Source: Bacteroidota bacterium
GTDB taxonomy: Bacteria; Bacteroidota; Bacteroidia; Chitinophagales; Chitinophagaceae
Direction: 5' to 3'
Assembly: GCA_023416995.1 (NCBI GenBank)
Contig: JAEZGI010000040.1
Location: forward strand, 1 to 64,000
Length of the DNA: 64,000 nucleotides
Positions within the stretch are counted from its first letter, which is position 1. Each line of letters opens with the position of its first letter. Shown here piece after piece: positions 27,794 to 36,600 of this stretch. The notes below the pieces were generated by a model. That model worked only from the letters and a program-made list of their open reading frames with translations, was not told the origin of the DNA and did no database searches. Made by a program: the position numbers and the translations under genes.

Positions 27794-28135
27794 TTATTTG
27801 CCTTTTGACGATTTGTTGTGTTCCTGTTTAGTAGCGGAAACAGGATCACTTTTGCGCGGCTGGGTGCGTTCATCATCAGTAACCTGGCTGTCAGCATCGC
27901 GGGTGTCTTCATCACTGTTTACACCTGCCAGAAGGTCCTCGGCCTCTTCATCAGCTGAGCTGATGGTAGTGTCCTGCATTTCGCGCATATCCGGCACCGT
28001 TATATTTTCCTGGCCGGGAATATCCTTCACTTCCGGCAAGTCGATGGTAGTGACTTCCGGCTTTAGTTTTGCTTTATCTTTTTTGGATTCCGGCAAATCG
28101 TTGTTCTGTTGTTTGCCTGCCTGTTCGTTCTGCAT
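27794..28135 (-). CDS. Small hydrophilic acidic protein
   Basis: 113 residues from the ATG at 28135 (an in-frame ATG 11 codons upstream overlaps the divergent yihY start and is less likely). Rich in Asp, Glu, Lys, Gln and Ser with no hydrophobic core, so probably disordered. No family recognised. It lies upstream of the GSDH gene and is divergent from the yihY-like gene with 31 bp between starts. Confidence 0.5.
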   Translation of the reverse strand: MQNEQAGKQQNNDLPESKKDKAKLKPEVTTIDLPEVKDIPGQENITVPDMREMQDTTISSADEEAEDLLAGVNSDEDTRDADSQVTDDERTQPRKSDPVSATKQEHNKSSKGK

Positions 28136-28166
28136 AACACGATTTTTGAATGATAATAAAATAAAC

Positions 28167-29078
28167 ATGCCATCAGATAGTTTCTCCGTTTTTACACGAT
28201 CGCTGAAGGATGCTTATATAACCTTCCGCCGCAACGACCCATTGCGGCTGGCTGGTGCTACGGCTTTTTTTGCCACATTTGCCTTACCCCCAATACTGAT
28301 TATCATAACCCAAACGCTGGGGCTGGTACTGGAAGAGCGGGCGATGAATGACCGGCTCGCGGAACACCTGGGGGCGTTTTTTGGACGCGACAGTGTTAAG
28401 CAGATTATGGACACCCTGCAGGGATTCCGGCAGCTTGCCGTCAACTGGTTCATTGCAATCGGCGGATTTATTTTCCTGATGTTTGTGGCTACAACTGTTT
28501 TTAAGATCATCCGCGAATCAATCAACCAACTCTGGAACCTTCGCCCCGAGAAGGGAAGAAACGTATCTCAAAAGCTGATCCCCAGGTTAAAAGCATTGAT
28601 TATACTTGTGATGACAGGAGTGTTGTTCGTAGCAGGATTGCTTGTGGAAGCCGCACAGGCGATATTGAATGAGTATATCAAAGAATTGTGGTCAAACGCT
28701 GGTTCGTTTGTAGTAATTCTTTTGAACCAGGTTGTGTCCCTGATCATTGTAACAGTCTGGTTTTCGGTGTTGTTCAGATTACTGCCCGAAGGACGGCCAC
28801 AATGGAAAATTGCATTTACCGGTGGCTTGTTCACGGGCGTTTTATTTACTGCCGGTAAGCTGATTCTTGGGGCCATGCTGAAGTTGAGTAATATCCAGAA
28901 CATTTATGGTGCGGCTGGTTCCTTTGTATTGGTGCTGCTTTTTATTTTTTATGTGTCTTTTATATTCTATTATGGCGCCATGTTTACCTATTGCTGGGCC
29001 GAAAACACGGGCAAAAAAATAGCGGCAGGCAAACTGGCCTACCGCTATAAGGAATCTCAAAAGAGGGACGAAAGCTGA
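28167..29078 (+). CDS. YihY/BrkB-family inner-membrane protein
   Basis: 303 residues from the ATG at 28167; the longer in-frame reading to 27798 is antisense to the acidic protein gene and was rejected. Six predicted membrane helices, with DAYITFRRNDPLRLAGATAFFATFALPP and the C-terminal IYGAAGSFVLVLLFIFYVSFIFYYGAMFT typical of YihY/BrkB proteins. These were once called ribonuclease BN and have no firmly assigned role. The stop is 5 bp from that of the convergent TerB-like gene. Confidence 0.85.
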   Translation: MPSDSFSVFTRSLKDAYITFRRNDPLRLAGATAFFATFALPPILIIITQTLGLVLEERAMNDRLAEHLGAFFGRDSVKQIMDTLQGFRQLAVNWFIAIGGFIFLMFVATTVFKIIRESINQLWNLRPEKGRNVSQKLIPRLKALIILVMTGVLFVAGLLVEAAQAILNEYIKELWSNAGSFVVILLNQVVSLIIVTVWFSVLFRLLPEGRPQWKIAFTGGLFTGVLFTAGKLILGAMLKLSNIQNIYGAAGSFVLVLLFIFYVSFIFYYGAMFTYCWAENTGKKIAAGKLAYRYKESQKRDES

Positions 29079-29082
29079 TATG

Positions 29083-29514
29083 TTAAACGATATGTTCGCT
29101 TTTCACGACCTTTCTTTGGGCCACCAGTTTTTTGGTTACTGATTGCTCTTCGGGAGAAATATCCAGCAATACCGCCAGTTTCAGCATAAGGCTTTCTTCG
29201 CCCGCAGAAAGTGTTGAATCGCTCAATATCAGTTCCACACAATATGAATACAAAGCCAGATTGTTTACCGGCATAATCATTTTCACTAAAAATTCAAGAT
29301 AAGCTGCTTCATCGGTAATGGTGCTTTTATAAGCCTGGTAACGCTGCACTTCTGTTTTGAAGTCAAGTGTTTTGTATAATCCAACGTCCACAAGTCTTGA
29401 CGAAACTTCTGTAAGTTCCGGGTCGCTGAATACATTGTCTTTCAGACAACAGTGAAAAAACAAATGGCAGATTGCCTGTTCCTGGGCTTTTATTTCGGTT
29501 GAATACATATACAA
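29083..29514 (-). CDS. TerB-like helical protein
   Basis: 143 residues, all helical. The pattern AICHLFFHCCLKDNVFSDPELTEV and LSAGEESLMLKLAVLLDIS, with acidic residues at loop starts, resembles the tellurite-resistance TerB/DjlA N-terminal fold. There are no other ter genes nearby, so the assignment is of fold, not of resistance. Confidence 0.55.
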   Translation of the reverse strand: MYMYSTEIKAQEQAICHLFFHCCLKDNVFSDPELTEVSSRLVDVGLYKTLDFKTEVQRYQAYKSTITDEAAYLEFLVKMIMPVNNLALYSYCVELILSDSTLSAGEESLMLKLAVLLDISPEEQSVTKKLVAQRKVVKSEHIV

Positions 29515-29638
29515 AGTTTACAGACCTGCATCAACTTTGGTGCCACCCGGTGTTGCTGACTTAAGTTTCAATCATACCCGGCTTACTAACGTATAAGCAT
29601 AACCGGTAAACACAGACAGGTTTATTGCTTCGGAGGCA

Positions 29639-29667
29639 AAAAAAAATCCCGGATCGAAATCCGGGAT
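29639..29667 (-). terminator. Terminator of adenosylhomocysteinase gene
   Basis: 9-bp stem 29646-29654 / 29659-29667 with CGAA loop; on the minus strand a long T run follows. It lies 20 bp past the ahcY stop. Confidence 0.9.
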
Positions 29668-29687
29668 CTATTGCGAAAAGGAGATGA

Positions 29688-31013
29688 TTAATATCTGTAA
29701 TGATCAGATTTGAATGGACCTGCTTTTGGAACACCCAGGTATTCTGCCTGTTCTGTTGTTAATTCTTCCAGTACAACACCAATTTTGGCAAGGTGCAAAC
29801 GTGCAACCTTCTCATCCAGATGTTTAGGAAGCACATAAACCTTGTTTTCGTAGCTTGAATGATTTGTCCAGAGTTCAATCTGTGCAAGCGTTTGGTTGGT
29901 GAATGAGTTACTCATCACAAAACTTGGGTGACCAGTAGCACAACCAAGATTTACCAGGCGGCCTTCAGCAAGAATGATGATATCTTTTCCATCAATATTG
30001 TACAGGTCAACCTGTGGCTTGATGGTATCTTTTGTATGACCGTAGTTGGTATTGATCCAGGCAATGTCGATCTCGATATCAAAGTGACCGATGTTACAAA
30101 CGATCGCTTTGTCTTTCATTGCACGGAAATGTTTTTCAGTGATCAGGTCGCGGCAACCGGAAGCAGTAACGATGATATCAGCTTCTTTCACTGCATCAAT
30201 CATTTTCTTTACTTCAAATCCGTCCATTGCAGCCTGAAGGGCGCAGATAGGATCGATTTCTGTAACGATTACGCGCGCACCGGCACCACGTAAACTTTCA
30301 GCAGAACCCTTACCCACGTCACCGTAACCACCAACAACAGCAACCTTTCCGGCCATCATTACGTCGGTAGCGCGGCGGATAGAGTCAACCAGTGATTCTT
30401 TACAACCGTATTTGTTATCGAATTTTGATTTGGTAACAGAGTCATTTACGTTGATGGCAGGAATTGGCAATGTGCCTTTAGCCATACGCTCGTACAGACG
30501 GTGAACACCAGTGGTGGTTTCTTCGCTTAGACCGCGGATATGCTGAACAAACTCAGGATATTTATCAAATACCATATTGGTAAGGTCACCACCGTCATCA
30601 AGAATCATGTTCAAAGGACGATCAGCTTTGCCAAAGAACAAAGTCTGCTCGATGCACCAGTCAGCTTCTTCCTGTGTCTGTCCTTTCCAGGCATAAACAC
30701 CGATTCCTGCTGCTGCGATAGCCGCTGCTGCATGATCCTGTGTTGAAAATATGTTACATGAACTCCATTTTACTTCAGCTCCCAGTGCCACCAGGGTTTC
30801 GATTAAAACTGCAGTCTGTATTGTCATGTGCAGACATCCTGCGATCCGGGCACCTTTCAAAGGCTGGCTGGCGCCATACTCTTCTCTTAATGACATCAGA
30901 CCAGGCATCTCGGCTTCAGCCAGGCGGATTTCCTTGCGCCCCCACTCAGCGAGGCTGATATCTTTTACTTTATAGGGTAAGGTGAAATCAACGTTTAATG
31001 TTGTTGTAGACAT
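29688..31013 (-). CDS. ahcY: Adenosylhomocysteinase
   Basis: 441 residues from the ATG at 31013; 32 further in-frame codons upstream overlap the promoter and were excluded. The NAD-dependent enzyme hydrolyses S-adenosylhomocysteine to adenosine and homocysteine, relieving product inhibition of methyltransferases. Seen: GCLHMTIQTAVLIETL, FSTQDHAAAAIA, NVNDSVTKSKFDN, NAD-binding VVGGYGDVGKGSAE, ITEKHFRAMKDKAIVCNIGHFD, and the C-terminal KSDHYRY. It has a near-consensus promoter and a strong terminator, so is a single transcript unit. No SAH riboswitch was recognised in the leader. Confidence 0.97.
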   Translation of the reverse strand: MSTTTLNVDFTLPYKVKDISLAEWGRKEIRLAEAEMPGLMSLREEYGASQPLKGARIAGCLHMTIQTAVLIETLVALGAEVKWSSCNIFSTQDHAAAAIAAAGIGVYAWKGQTQEEADWCIEQTLFFGKADRPLNMILDDGGDLTNMVFDKYPEFVQHIRGLSEETTTGVHRLYERMAKGTLPIPAINVNDSVTKSKFDNKYGCKESLVDSIRRATDVMMAGKVAVVGGYGDVGKGSAESLRGAGARVIVTEIDPICALQAAMDGFEVKKMIDAVKEADIIVTASGCRDLITEKHFRAMKDKAIVCNIGHFDIEIDIAWINTNYGHTKDTIKPQVDLYNIDGKDIIILAEGRLVNLGCATGHPSFVMSNSFTNQTLAQIELWTNHSSYENKVYVLPKHLDEKVARLHLAKIGVVLEELTTEQAEYLGVPKAGPFKSDHYRY

Positions 31014-31034
31014 ATTCGAAAAATTAAATTTTGG

Positions 31035-31065
31035 CAAAGGTAATATACTCCCGATAGAATAACAA
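31035..31065 (-). promoter_or_regulatory. Promoter of ahcY
   Basis: On the minus strand, TTG (31065-31063), a 20-bp spacer and TACCTTTG (31042-31035), a full match to the Bacteroidota TTG / TAnnTTTG promoter. Predicted leader about 15 nt. Confidence 0.7.
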
Positions 31066-31092
31066 CTCCGGCGAGAAGCCAGTTTGAGGGCG

Positions 31093-31560
31093 TCAGCCAA
31101 GCTTTTCAAGCAGCATTTTCACCACGATCTTATCTATGGGAAGGGTAATATCGTCCTCGCTGAGTTCTTCCCGGCGAATAAACCGAAAGGTCTCAATTTC
31201 GCCCTTTTCTTCATAGATCTTTAGCTGATCTGTGTCAAAATCGAAGGGTTTGGTACGTAAAGGAACCCGGATATCCTCAAGAGGCTTAACAAAATAGTAA
31301 ATGGATATGATCTGGTGATCCGGGTTGAAGGCGCTCATCTGGAAAAAATCGGTGGTATAGATATGTTCGCCAACTGAAACGTTTAGCGACATTTCTTCCA
31401 TGAATTCCCTTTTCAAACAATCCCGCGTGCCTTCACCAAATTCGAGTCCGCCGCCCGGAAACTTGGTGTAATAACCGCCCCGGATATATTCGTCGCTTAC
31501 AAGTAATTCGTTGTTCTTCCCCAATAAAATTCCGTAGACCCTTACATTGAAACCGTGCAT
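31093..31560 (-). CDS. NUDIX hydrolase
   Basis: 155 residues from the ATG at 31560; the longer frame overlaps the corA 3' end. The Nudix box GLEFGEGTRDCLKREFMEEM fits Gx5Ex7REUxEExGU apart from its last position. It hydrolyses a nucleoside diphosphate linked to another moiety; substrate unknown. It follows corA by 16 bp on the same strand. Confidence 0.85.
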   Translation of the reverse strand: MHGFNVRVYGILLGKNNELLVSDEYIRGGYYTKFPGGGLEFGEGTRDCLKREFMEEMSLNVSVGEHIYTTDFFQMSAFNPDHQIISIYYFVKPLEDIRVPLRTKPFDFDTDQLKIYEEKGEIETFRFIRREELSEDDITLPIDKIVVKMLLEKLG

Positions 31561-31576
31561 CAGGATGAGATTTAGG

Positions 31577-32524
31577 CTAATAAATTTTCTTTCGCAGAAA
31601 CAACCAGCCGATAACAAGTGAAATAATCAGCGAAAGAAAAACGGGAATGTAAAATGCATAAGGAGACCCGGCATAGGGGATGGGTACATTCATTCCATAT
31701 ATACTTGCAACAAGTACCGGAAACGTGAGTACGATGGTAATTACCGACAGTCTTTTCAATACCTCATTCTGATTATTGGCAATGATGCTGGCAAAAGCAT
31801 CAAGTGTGCTGCTGAGGATGTTGGTATAGATGTTTGCCATTTCAAGCGCCTGCGAATTATCTACGATAAGGTCATCAAGAAACTCTTTTTCTTCTTCGTT
31901 TAAAGAAAGAAAATGAGTGCGTTCAATCTTCATTAATAACAATTCATTTGAACGCAAAGCAGTTATGAAATAAACCAGGCTTTTCTGGATGCGCATCAGT
32001 TGCAGAAGATGTTCGTTCCTGTTTGCCGCATACAGTTTTTGTTCGAGCGCGTTGCGGCGGAGATTGATCTCTTTGAGCGATTCCATATAAGTCTGGATGA
32101 TCTTCTCAAAGATCTTAAGGACCATCATCTTCCGGTTTTCCGGATGGCGGTTCTGAAAACTGCTCAGGAATTTTTTGATAGCAGTGTTTTCAAATGAGTT
32201 AACCGTAACGATCTGTGTATGCGTAAGAATAATTACGATTGGTATAGTGATGAAGTACGCATCACTTTCGTTGAATGAGTTGTTTTCAGTGGGTGTTTTG
32301 ATAACTACCAGTTTGACATTGTCTTCCTCTTCAAAACGCGAACGTTCATCGATATCGAGTGAGTCGGTAAGAAAGTCGAGAGGTATATCAAGTGATCGGG
32401 AAAGTTCTGAAAACTCTTCCTGCCTCAATGGCGGCAGCACATTCACCCAGGAATTATTTTCCGGTTTATCGATGGCTACCGTCTGGTGGTTTATATTTTT
32501 GAAATACTGTATCAAAGGCGGCAA
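31577..32524 (-). CDS. corA: CorA-type magnesium/divalent cation channel
   Basis: 315 residues. Large cytoplasmic N-domain, then two C-terminal membrane helices; the first ends in the pore signature YGMNVP and the protein ends WLFLRKKIY with the basic tail typical of CorA. Forms pentameric channels for Mg2+ (or Co2+/Ni2+/Zn2+). Likely co-transcribed with dapF (46 bp upstream) and the NUDIX gene. Confidence 0.92.
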   Translation of the reverse strand: MPPLIQYFKNINHQTVAIDKPENNSWVNVLPPLRQEEFSELSRSLDIPLDFLTDSLDIDERSRFEEEDNVKLVVIKTPTENNSFNESDAYFITIPIVIILTHTQIVTVNSFENTAIKKFLSSFQNRHPENRKMMVLKIFEKIIQTYMESLKEINLRRNALEQKLYAANRNEHLLQLMRIQKSLVYFITALRSNELLLMKIERTHFLSLNEEEKEFLDDLIVDNSQALEMANIYTNILSSTLDAFASIIANNQNEVLKRLSVITIVLTFPVLVASIYGMNVPIPYAGSPYAFYIPVFLSLIISLVIGWLFLRKKIY

Positions 32525-32569
32525 GTTATATTGTTTTCACAGAGGTACAAAGCTGGTATTAAAATAAAC

Positions 32570-33358
32570 TCAATCCAGGGTTAACACGCCTTCGAAAACT
32601 TTTTTTGCAGGTCCGCAGAGCCAGATATCCGTGTATTTGTTTTCATCCACGCGTTCGTATTCAACCGTGAGATCTCCACCTTTGGTATGTACGGATACAT
32701 TGTTGAAGCCTCTTTCATTATGATAACACACCAGAGCTGAAGCTGTAACGCCAGTACCGCATGAATAGGTTTCGTCCTCAACACCTCGTTCGTAGGTGCG
32801 AACTTCAAGTTCATAGTCGCCTTTAACAGTAACAAAATTTACGTTGATGCCCTGACCGCGGTAGGTGTCGTTATATCGCACTTCGCGGCCTTCTTCCACA
32901 ACATCGAGTTTATCGACATCTTCAACAAGTCGTACATAGTGGGGTGAACCGGTATTCAATACAAAATCGCCGCGGTCCTGGTCCACCTCGTCAACGTCTT
33001 TCATTTTTAAACTGATGGTTCCGTCGTTTTCATCAATCTCTGCTTCGTGTTCACCGTCGGAAGCAATGAACAGGTATTTTGGTTTGCGGATCCCCATATC
33101 ATAGGCGAACTGTACCAGGCATCTGCCACCGTTGCCGCACATTGAACCAGGTTTGCCATCGGAGTTATAATAGATCATTTCAAAATCATAACCTTCCCGG
33201 GTGTTGAGCATCATCAGTCCATCGGCACCAATGCCGAAACGGCGGTCGCACAGGAAGTTTACCTGTTCGTTTGTAATATTATTATAGGTTCCTTTCCGGT
33301 TATCAAGAATAACAAAATCGTTTCCGGTGCCCTGGTATTTATAAAATTTGAAATCCAT
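32570..33358 (-). CDS. dapF: Diaminopimelate epimerase
   Basis: 262 residues. Converts LL- to meso-diaminopimelate for lysine and peptidoglycan synthesis. The two catalytic cysteines are C74 (PGSMCGNGGRC) and C200 (TYSCGTGVTAS), in the standard contexts; FYKYQGTGNDFVILDN is the family N-terminus. First gene of a probable dapF-corA-NUDIX unit. Confidence 0.97.
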   Translation of the reverse strand: MDFKFYKYQGTGNDFVILDNRKGTYNNITNEQVNFLCDRRFGIGADGLMMLNTREGYDFEMIYYNSDGKPGSMCGNGGRCLVQFAYDMGIRKPKYLFIASDGEHEAEIDENDGTISLKMKDVDEVDQDRGDFVLNTGSPHYVRLVEDVDKLDVVEEGREVRYNDTYRGQGINVNFVTVKGDYELEVRTYERGVEDETYSCGTGVTASALVCYHNERGFNNVSVHTKGGDLTVEYERVDENKYTDIWLCGPAKKVFEGVLTLD

Positions 33359-33419
33359 TGTTAGTTTCTAAGTAGTGCTGATAAAATATTTGTTCAGGCT
33401 TTAGATCTGCCGATTACCG

Positions 33420-34295
33420 TCAGATCCCGGCTATTACGCCAAGTGTTTGCCTGATGAGTTGGTCAACCGCCAGTTGGGTATCGTTTGAAAATTGTTTGGT
33501 TACCCGGTTGGCTACGATGGCACTGAGACTGAGGCATTGGTGCCCGAGCATTTTGCCCAGACCGTAGATGCCGGAGGTTTCCATTTCGAAATTGGTGATG
33601 CGGTGCATGCCGAAACTGAATTCGGTTAGCCTTTGCTGTAATTGCGGCTGGCTGAGCCCGAGCCGGAGTATCCGGGATTGGGGGCCGTAGAACCCGGGAC
33701 AGGTGATGGTAATTCCTGCCGGGAACAAACCTGCGAAATGTTTGGCCAGCGAAGGGCTGCAGCTGCTGATATAAGGATGCGAGACTGCATTATGAAGTTG
33801 CGTCTGTGTTTTAAAAGCCTGGAGCAGCGCCTGTTCCTCATCATTCTGGTCCTGGCGGTAGAAGTTGAGGAGGTTGTCTATTCCAAGTCCATGCGAAGAA
33901 AGTACGCAGCTATCAACTGGGATATCGGCTTGCAGCGAGCCACAGGTGCCGATGCGGATCACCTGGAGCTGTGTTAGTTCCGGTTTTATGAGGCGTGTTT
34001 CAAAATCGATATTTACGAGGGCGTCCAGTTCGTTCAGGACGATGTCAATATTATCGGTCCCGATTCCGGTGGAGATAACGGTGATCCGTTTTTTGCCGAG
34101 ATAGCCGGTGGCAGACACAAATTCGCGGTGTGCGGCCCGGCATTCGATCGAGTCAAAATACTGGCTGACCATTTTTACGCGGTCGGGGTCGCCGACAGTG
34201 ATAACGGTGGGGGCGAGCTCTTCGGGTCGCAGATCGAGGTGATAGATTGCGCCGCGATTATTGATTATCAGTTCTGATGCTGGAATTGGCTGCAT
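33420..34295 (-). CDS. Nucleoside phosphorylase (uridine phosphorylase-like)
   Basis: 291 residues. Phosphorolysis of nucleosides to base and ribose-1-phosphate. VITVGDPDRVKMVSQYFD, STGIGTDNIDIVLNELDAL, IRIGTCGSLQADIP and the base-site region FEMETSGIYGLGKMLGH place it in the PNP/UDP family 1, closest by pattern to uridine phosphorylase. Base preference cannot be settled by eye. The gene is the last host protein gene before tRNA-Cys. Confidence 0.88.
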   Translation of the reverse strand: MQPIPASELIINNRGAIYHLDLRPEELAPTVITVGDPDRVKMVSQYFDSIECRAAHREFVSATGYLGKKRITVISTGIGTDNIDIVLNELDALVNIDFETRLIKPELTQLQVIRIGTCGSLQADIPVDSCVLSSHGLGIDNLLNFYRQDQNDEEQALLQAFKTQTQLHNAVSHPYISSCSPSLAKHFAGLFPAGITITCPGFYGPQSRILRLGLSQPQLQQRLTEFSFGMHRITNFEMETSGIYGLGKMLGHQCLSLSAIVANRVTKQFSNDTQLAVDQLIRQTLGVIAGI

Positions 34296-34396
34296 AAAAA
34301 AGCGCTGGTATAATTATTCAAATATCATACAAAATTCCTTACTTTTGCGCTCCCCTTCAGCGGACGCCGAATAAGTGGACGTTGTTGGTGGAAGAG

Positions 34397-34467
34397 GGTC
34401 TTGTGGCCGAGTGGCTAGGCAGAGCTCTGCAAAAGCTCGTACAGCGGTTCGAATCCGCTCGAGACCT
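34397..34467 (+). tRNA. trnC: tRNA-Cys (anticodon GCA); probable prophage attachment site
   Basis: 71 nt fold as a standard cloverleaf: acceptor GGTCTTG with CGAGACC, anticodon stem GAGCT/AGCTC with loop CTGCAAA (GCA), T stem AGCGG/CCGCT with loop TTCGAAT, discriminator T. CCA is not encoded. The integrase gene begins 118 bp downstream and points away, so the 3' half of this tRNA is the likely attB core; attR is not in the window. Confidence 0.95.
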
Positions 34468-34490
34468 CTAAAAATAGGCGTAAAAGCTGT

Positions 34491-34518
34491 AAACCCGCAC
34501 CAGTTGCGGGTTTTTTAT
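34491..34518 (+). terminator. Terminator downstream of tRNA-Cys
   Basis: 9-bp stem 34491-34499 / 34505-34513 with 5-nt loop followed by TTTTTATT. It separates the tRNA transcript from the integrase promoter region. Confidence 0.85.
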
Positions 34519-34527
34519 TGCAGAAAA

Positions 34528-34588
34528 CCGTTAGAAAACTCCAAAAACCGTTAGAAATCGATTAGTTTCGTTAGAAATACGTTAGATG
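34528..34588 (+). repeat. Phased CGTTAGA direct repeats before the integrase gene
   Basis: Four copies of CGTTAGA: cores at 34529, 34549, 34569 and 34580. The first three share CGTTAGAAA and are exactly 20 bp apart; the last is 11 bp on and runs into the integrase start codon. Spacing of two, two and one helical turns puts all copies on one face of the DNA. Likely integrase arm-type sites or an operator. Confidence 0.7.
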
Positions 34589-35728
34589 AAATATTCAGTG
34601 AAACTGATGCTTTGGAAGCATAATCCCAATCCAAGCGGTCAGCATCCTATTTATTTGAAGGTAAGTATTAACGGCGTCCCACGATACATCTCCACCGGTC
34701 ATTATATTTTGGAAAAGTTCTGGGATGATCATCACCTGCAGGTTCGCAGTTCGCACACAGACGCGGCCCACATCAACGGAGATATCGAGCATCGGCGCAG
34801 TAGCTTGATAAAAATGATTGCTGAAAAGAACATGAAAGGCGAAACCATCTCCGCGGACCAGGCAAAGCAGCTTTCAACCAATACCACTAACCCTCATAAT
34901 ATTTTTGAATTCGCTGACAGTTTTAAGGAGCGGGTAAAAAACAAACGTGAAGGATCAACACTGGAAAATTACCGAAAGCATCTTTTAAGGCTCGAGCAAT
35001 TCCACGGGTCCCGCAACCTTACTTTTGAAGAGATCACACCGGAGTACCTGGAGCGGTATGAAAATCATCTCTGGGAAACGGTAGAGGGTAATTATATCTA
35101 TCAGTTGTTCAAGTCTATCCGGATGTTTTTCAATGCAGCCAGGAAAGATGGCATTATCACTTGCTACCCGTTCAGTAAATACGAGATGCCGGAGTACAAA
35201 GCACCGGGTAAAGATCACCTGACGATAGAGGAACTTGAACGCTGGGAAAAATTTGTTGAGGAAACAAAGGATCTTGTTTTGAAACAAGCGGGTCTTTATT
35301 TTCTGCTTGGCTGTTATTCAGGGTTGCGGATATCGGACTGGATTGCCTTCAACATAGAAGAACACGTTGAAAATGGCAGAATCAAACTCCGCGCGAATAA
35401 AAACGGTGAGTGGGTCAGTATGATGGTCAGCAAGCCGCTGGGAAGGGTGATCAGCGAAATGAAACAATTGCCGCTAACTATCCAGGAGCCCACAATCAAT
35501 GAAAAATTGAAAGTGATCGCAAAGCAGCTAAAAATCAAAAAACGCATCACCACTCACACCGGCCGGCACACCTTTGCAATTACGTTATGCGCTAACCGTG
35601 GGATCAGTTGCGAGACTGCCGCAGAACTAATGGGAATTACTGTTAAAACCTGTCTCGAGAATTACTACAAGGTTACCGGTTACAAGATCAACGCCGAGAC
35701 GGCCAGGGCGTGGGAAGGGCTAGTTTAA
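34586..35728 (+). CDS. int: Prophage tyrosine integrase
   Basis: 380 residues. N-terminal arm-binding domain (about 1-95), core-binding SAM-like domain (about 105-190) and catalytic domain. Catalytic residues: R248 (YSGLRISDW), H324xxR327 (THTGRHTF) and nucleophile Y360 in TCLENYYKV. The box II His that normally follows the glycine of LGH is Ile351 (LMGITVKT), a variant that I believe recurs in Bacteroidota integrases. It should integrate and, with a helper, excise the prophage at tRNA-Cys. Start codon lies within the last CGTTAGA repeat, suggesting that occupancy of the repeats affects its expression. Confidence 0.95.
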   Translation: MKYSVKLMLWKHNPNPSGQHPIYLKVSINGVPRYISTGHYILEKFWDDHHLQVRSSHTDAAHINGDIEHRRSSLIKMIAEKNMKGETISADQAKQLSTNTTNPHNIFEFADSFKERVKNKREGSTLENYRKHLLRLEQFHGSRNLTFEEITPEYLERYENHLWETVEGNYIYQLFKSIRMFFNAARKDGIITCYPFSKYEMPEYKAPGKDHLTIEELERWEKFVEETKDLVLKQAGLYFLLGCYSGLRISDWIAFNIEEHVENGRIKLRANKNGEWVSMMVSKPLGRVISEMKQLPLTIQEPTINEKLKVIAKQLKIKKRITTHTGRHTFAITLCANRGISCETAAELMGITVKTCLENYYKVTGYKINAETARAWEGLV

Positions 35729-35749
35729 AGGCGGTACGTAACACAAGCT

Positions 35750-35770
35750 ACCGATCTACATGTAGCCGGT
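35750..35770. repeat. Interrupted palindrome after integrase gene
   Basis: Stem ACCG/CGGT plus CTACA/TGTAG with small interruptions, 22 bp past the integrase stop. It lacks an immediate T run, so a weak terminator or a binding site is possible. Confidence 0.4.
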
Positions 35771-35851
35771 GCAATAATGAAGTTTTTTACTATATTGCGT
35801 GCGCAGCGGCAAAACAAGTGCACAACATTTTACATCTTTTTCTGTTATTGC

Positions 35852-36466
35852 CTAAAAGTCATTTTCTGCTTTACGGTGTAAGTATCGAGTGATGTTTTCG
35901 AAAACTGTTTCGCACTCGTCAGCTATTACCTGTTTTCTTTCTTCCCGATTTTTTCTGAAGGCAGATGTTTGCATTTCCGTATCCCGGTTTAGGGTAGTAT
36001 CAAGTCTCAATGCTACTGCATCAAAGAGAACTTTTCGGTTTGATCCAATTTGGGCTGTAAGATATTCATCGATCGGGATCATCAAATCAGTGATGATTAG
36101 TTTGCATTTCCCGTCCTTTACAAATATCTTAAGAGTGAATTCTGCATTGCCTGGGGCGGTAACATATTCTTCCTTCTCCTTCCGACCCTTTCCGGTGACT
36201 ACAATGTACCTCACCCTGTAGTCAAAGTTTCCCTTGCAAATGATCACACCTGCTGACTTGTCCTCGTTCTCAATCACCTTTGTGGCTTGTTTAAAACTGT
36301 TGTGAATCCAAAGAATCGATTTGTCAAAAAGTTGAGACTGTGTACCAGGTACTTCAATAATCTTTTCGAATTCAACTTTCCCGTTGTCGGGGTTGGTTGG
36401 GTATGTTTGGGCTGTAAGTAGTTCGAAAGAAAGAAGCATCGTAAGGGTAAATAACACTTTTTTCAT
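35852..36466 (-). CDS. Secreted DUF4468-type protein, prophage cargo
   Basis: 204 residues. Signal peptide KKVLFTLTMLLSFELLTAQ. The mature part begins VEFEKIIEVPGTQSQLFDKSILWI and fits the DUF4468 (TBP-like fold) family of periplasmic Bacteroidota proteins of unknown function. It lies on the opposite strand to the integrase and is not a phage structural or replication protein, so it is probably a lysogen-expressed cargo gene. Confidence 0.7.
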   Translation of the reverse strand: MKKVLFTLTMLLSFELLTAQTYPTNPDNGKVEFEKIIEVPGTQSQLFDKSILWIHNSFKQATKVIENEDKSAGVIICKGNFDYRVRYIVVTGKGRKEKEEYVTAPGNAEFTLKIFVKDGKCKLIITDLMIPIDEYLTAQIGSNRKVLFDAVALRLDTTLNRDTEMQTSAFRKNREERKQVIADECETVFENITRYLHRKAENDF

Positions 36467-36600
36467 CTGGGAAGGTTTAGGTATAATTTGATTAGAAACA
36501 ATATTGACATTACAATGGGGAAATCAACAATTTATAATATTTATTTTAAAGGAAGTTGCAACTCTGATTAGGTAGTTCCCTGTACGAAACAAGAGTTTAA

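Noticed and set aside
27798..28166. N-terminal 123-codon extension of the YihY gene
   Set aside because: Low-complexity Ser-rich translation antisense to the small acidic protein gene; the YihY family start matches the ATG at 28167.
29083..29514. Tellurite resistance locus
   Set aside because: Only one TerB-like fold protein and no terC, terD or terZ genes nearby, so a resistance function is not supported.
30950..31110. SAH or SAM riboswitch before ahcY
   Set aside because: The predicted leader is only about 15 nt, with a consensus promoter close to the start; no conserved riboswitch core seen.
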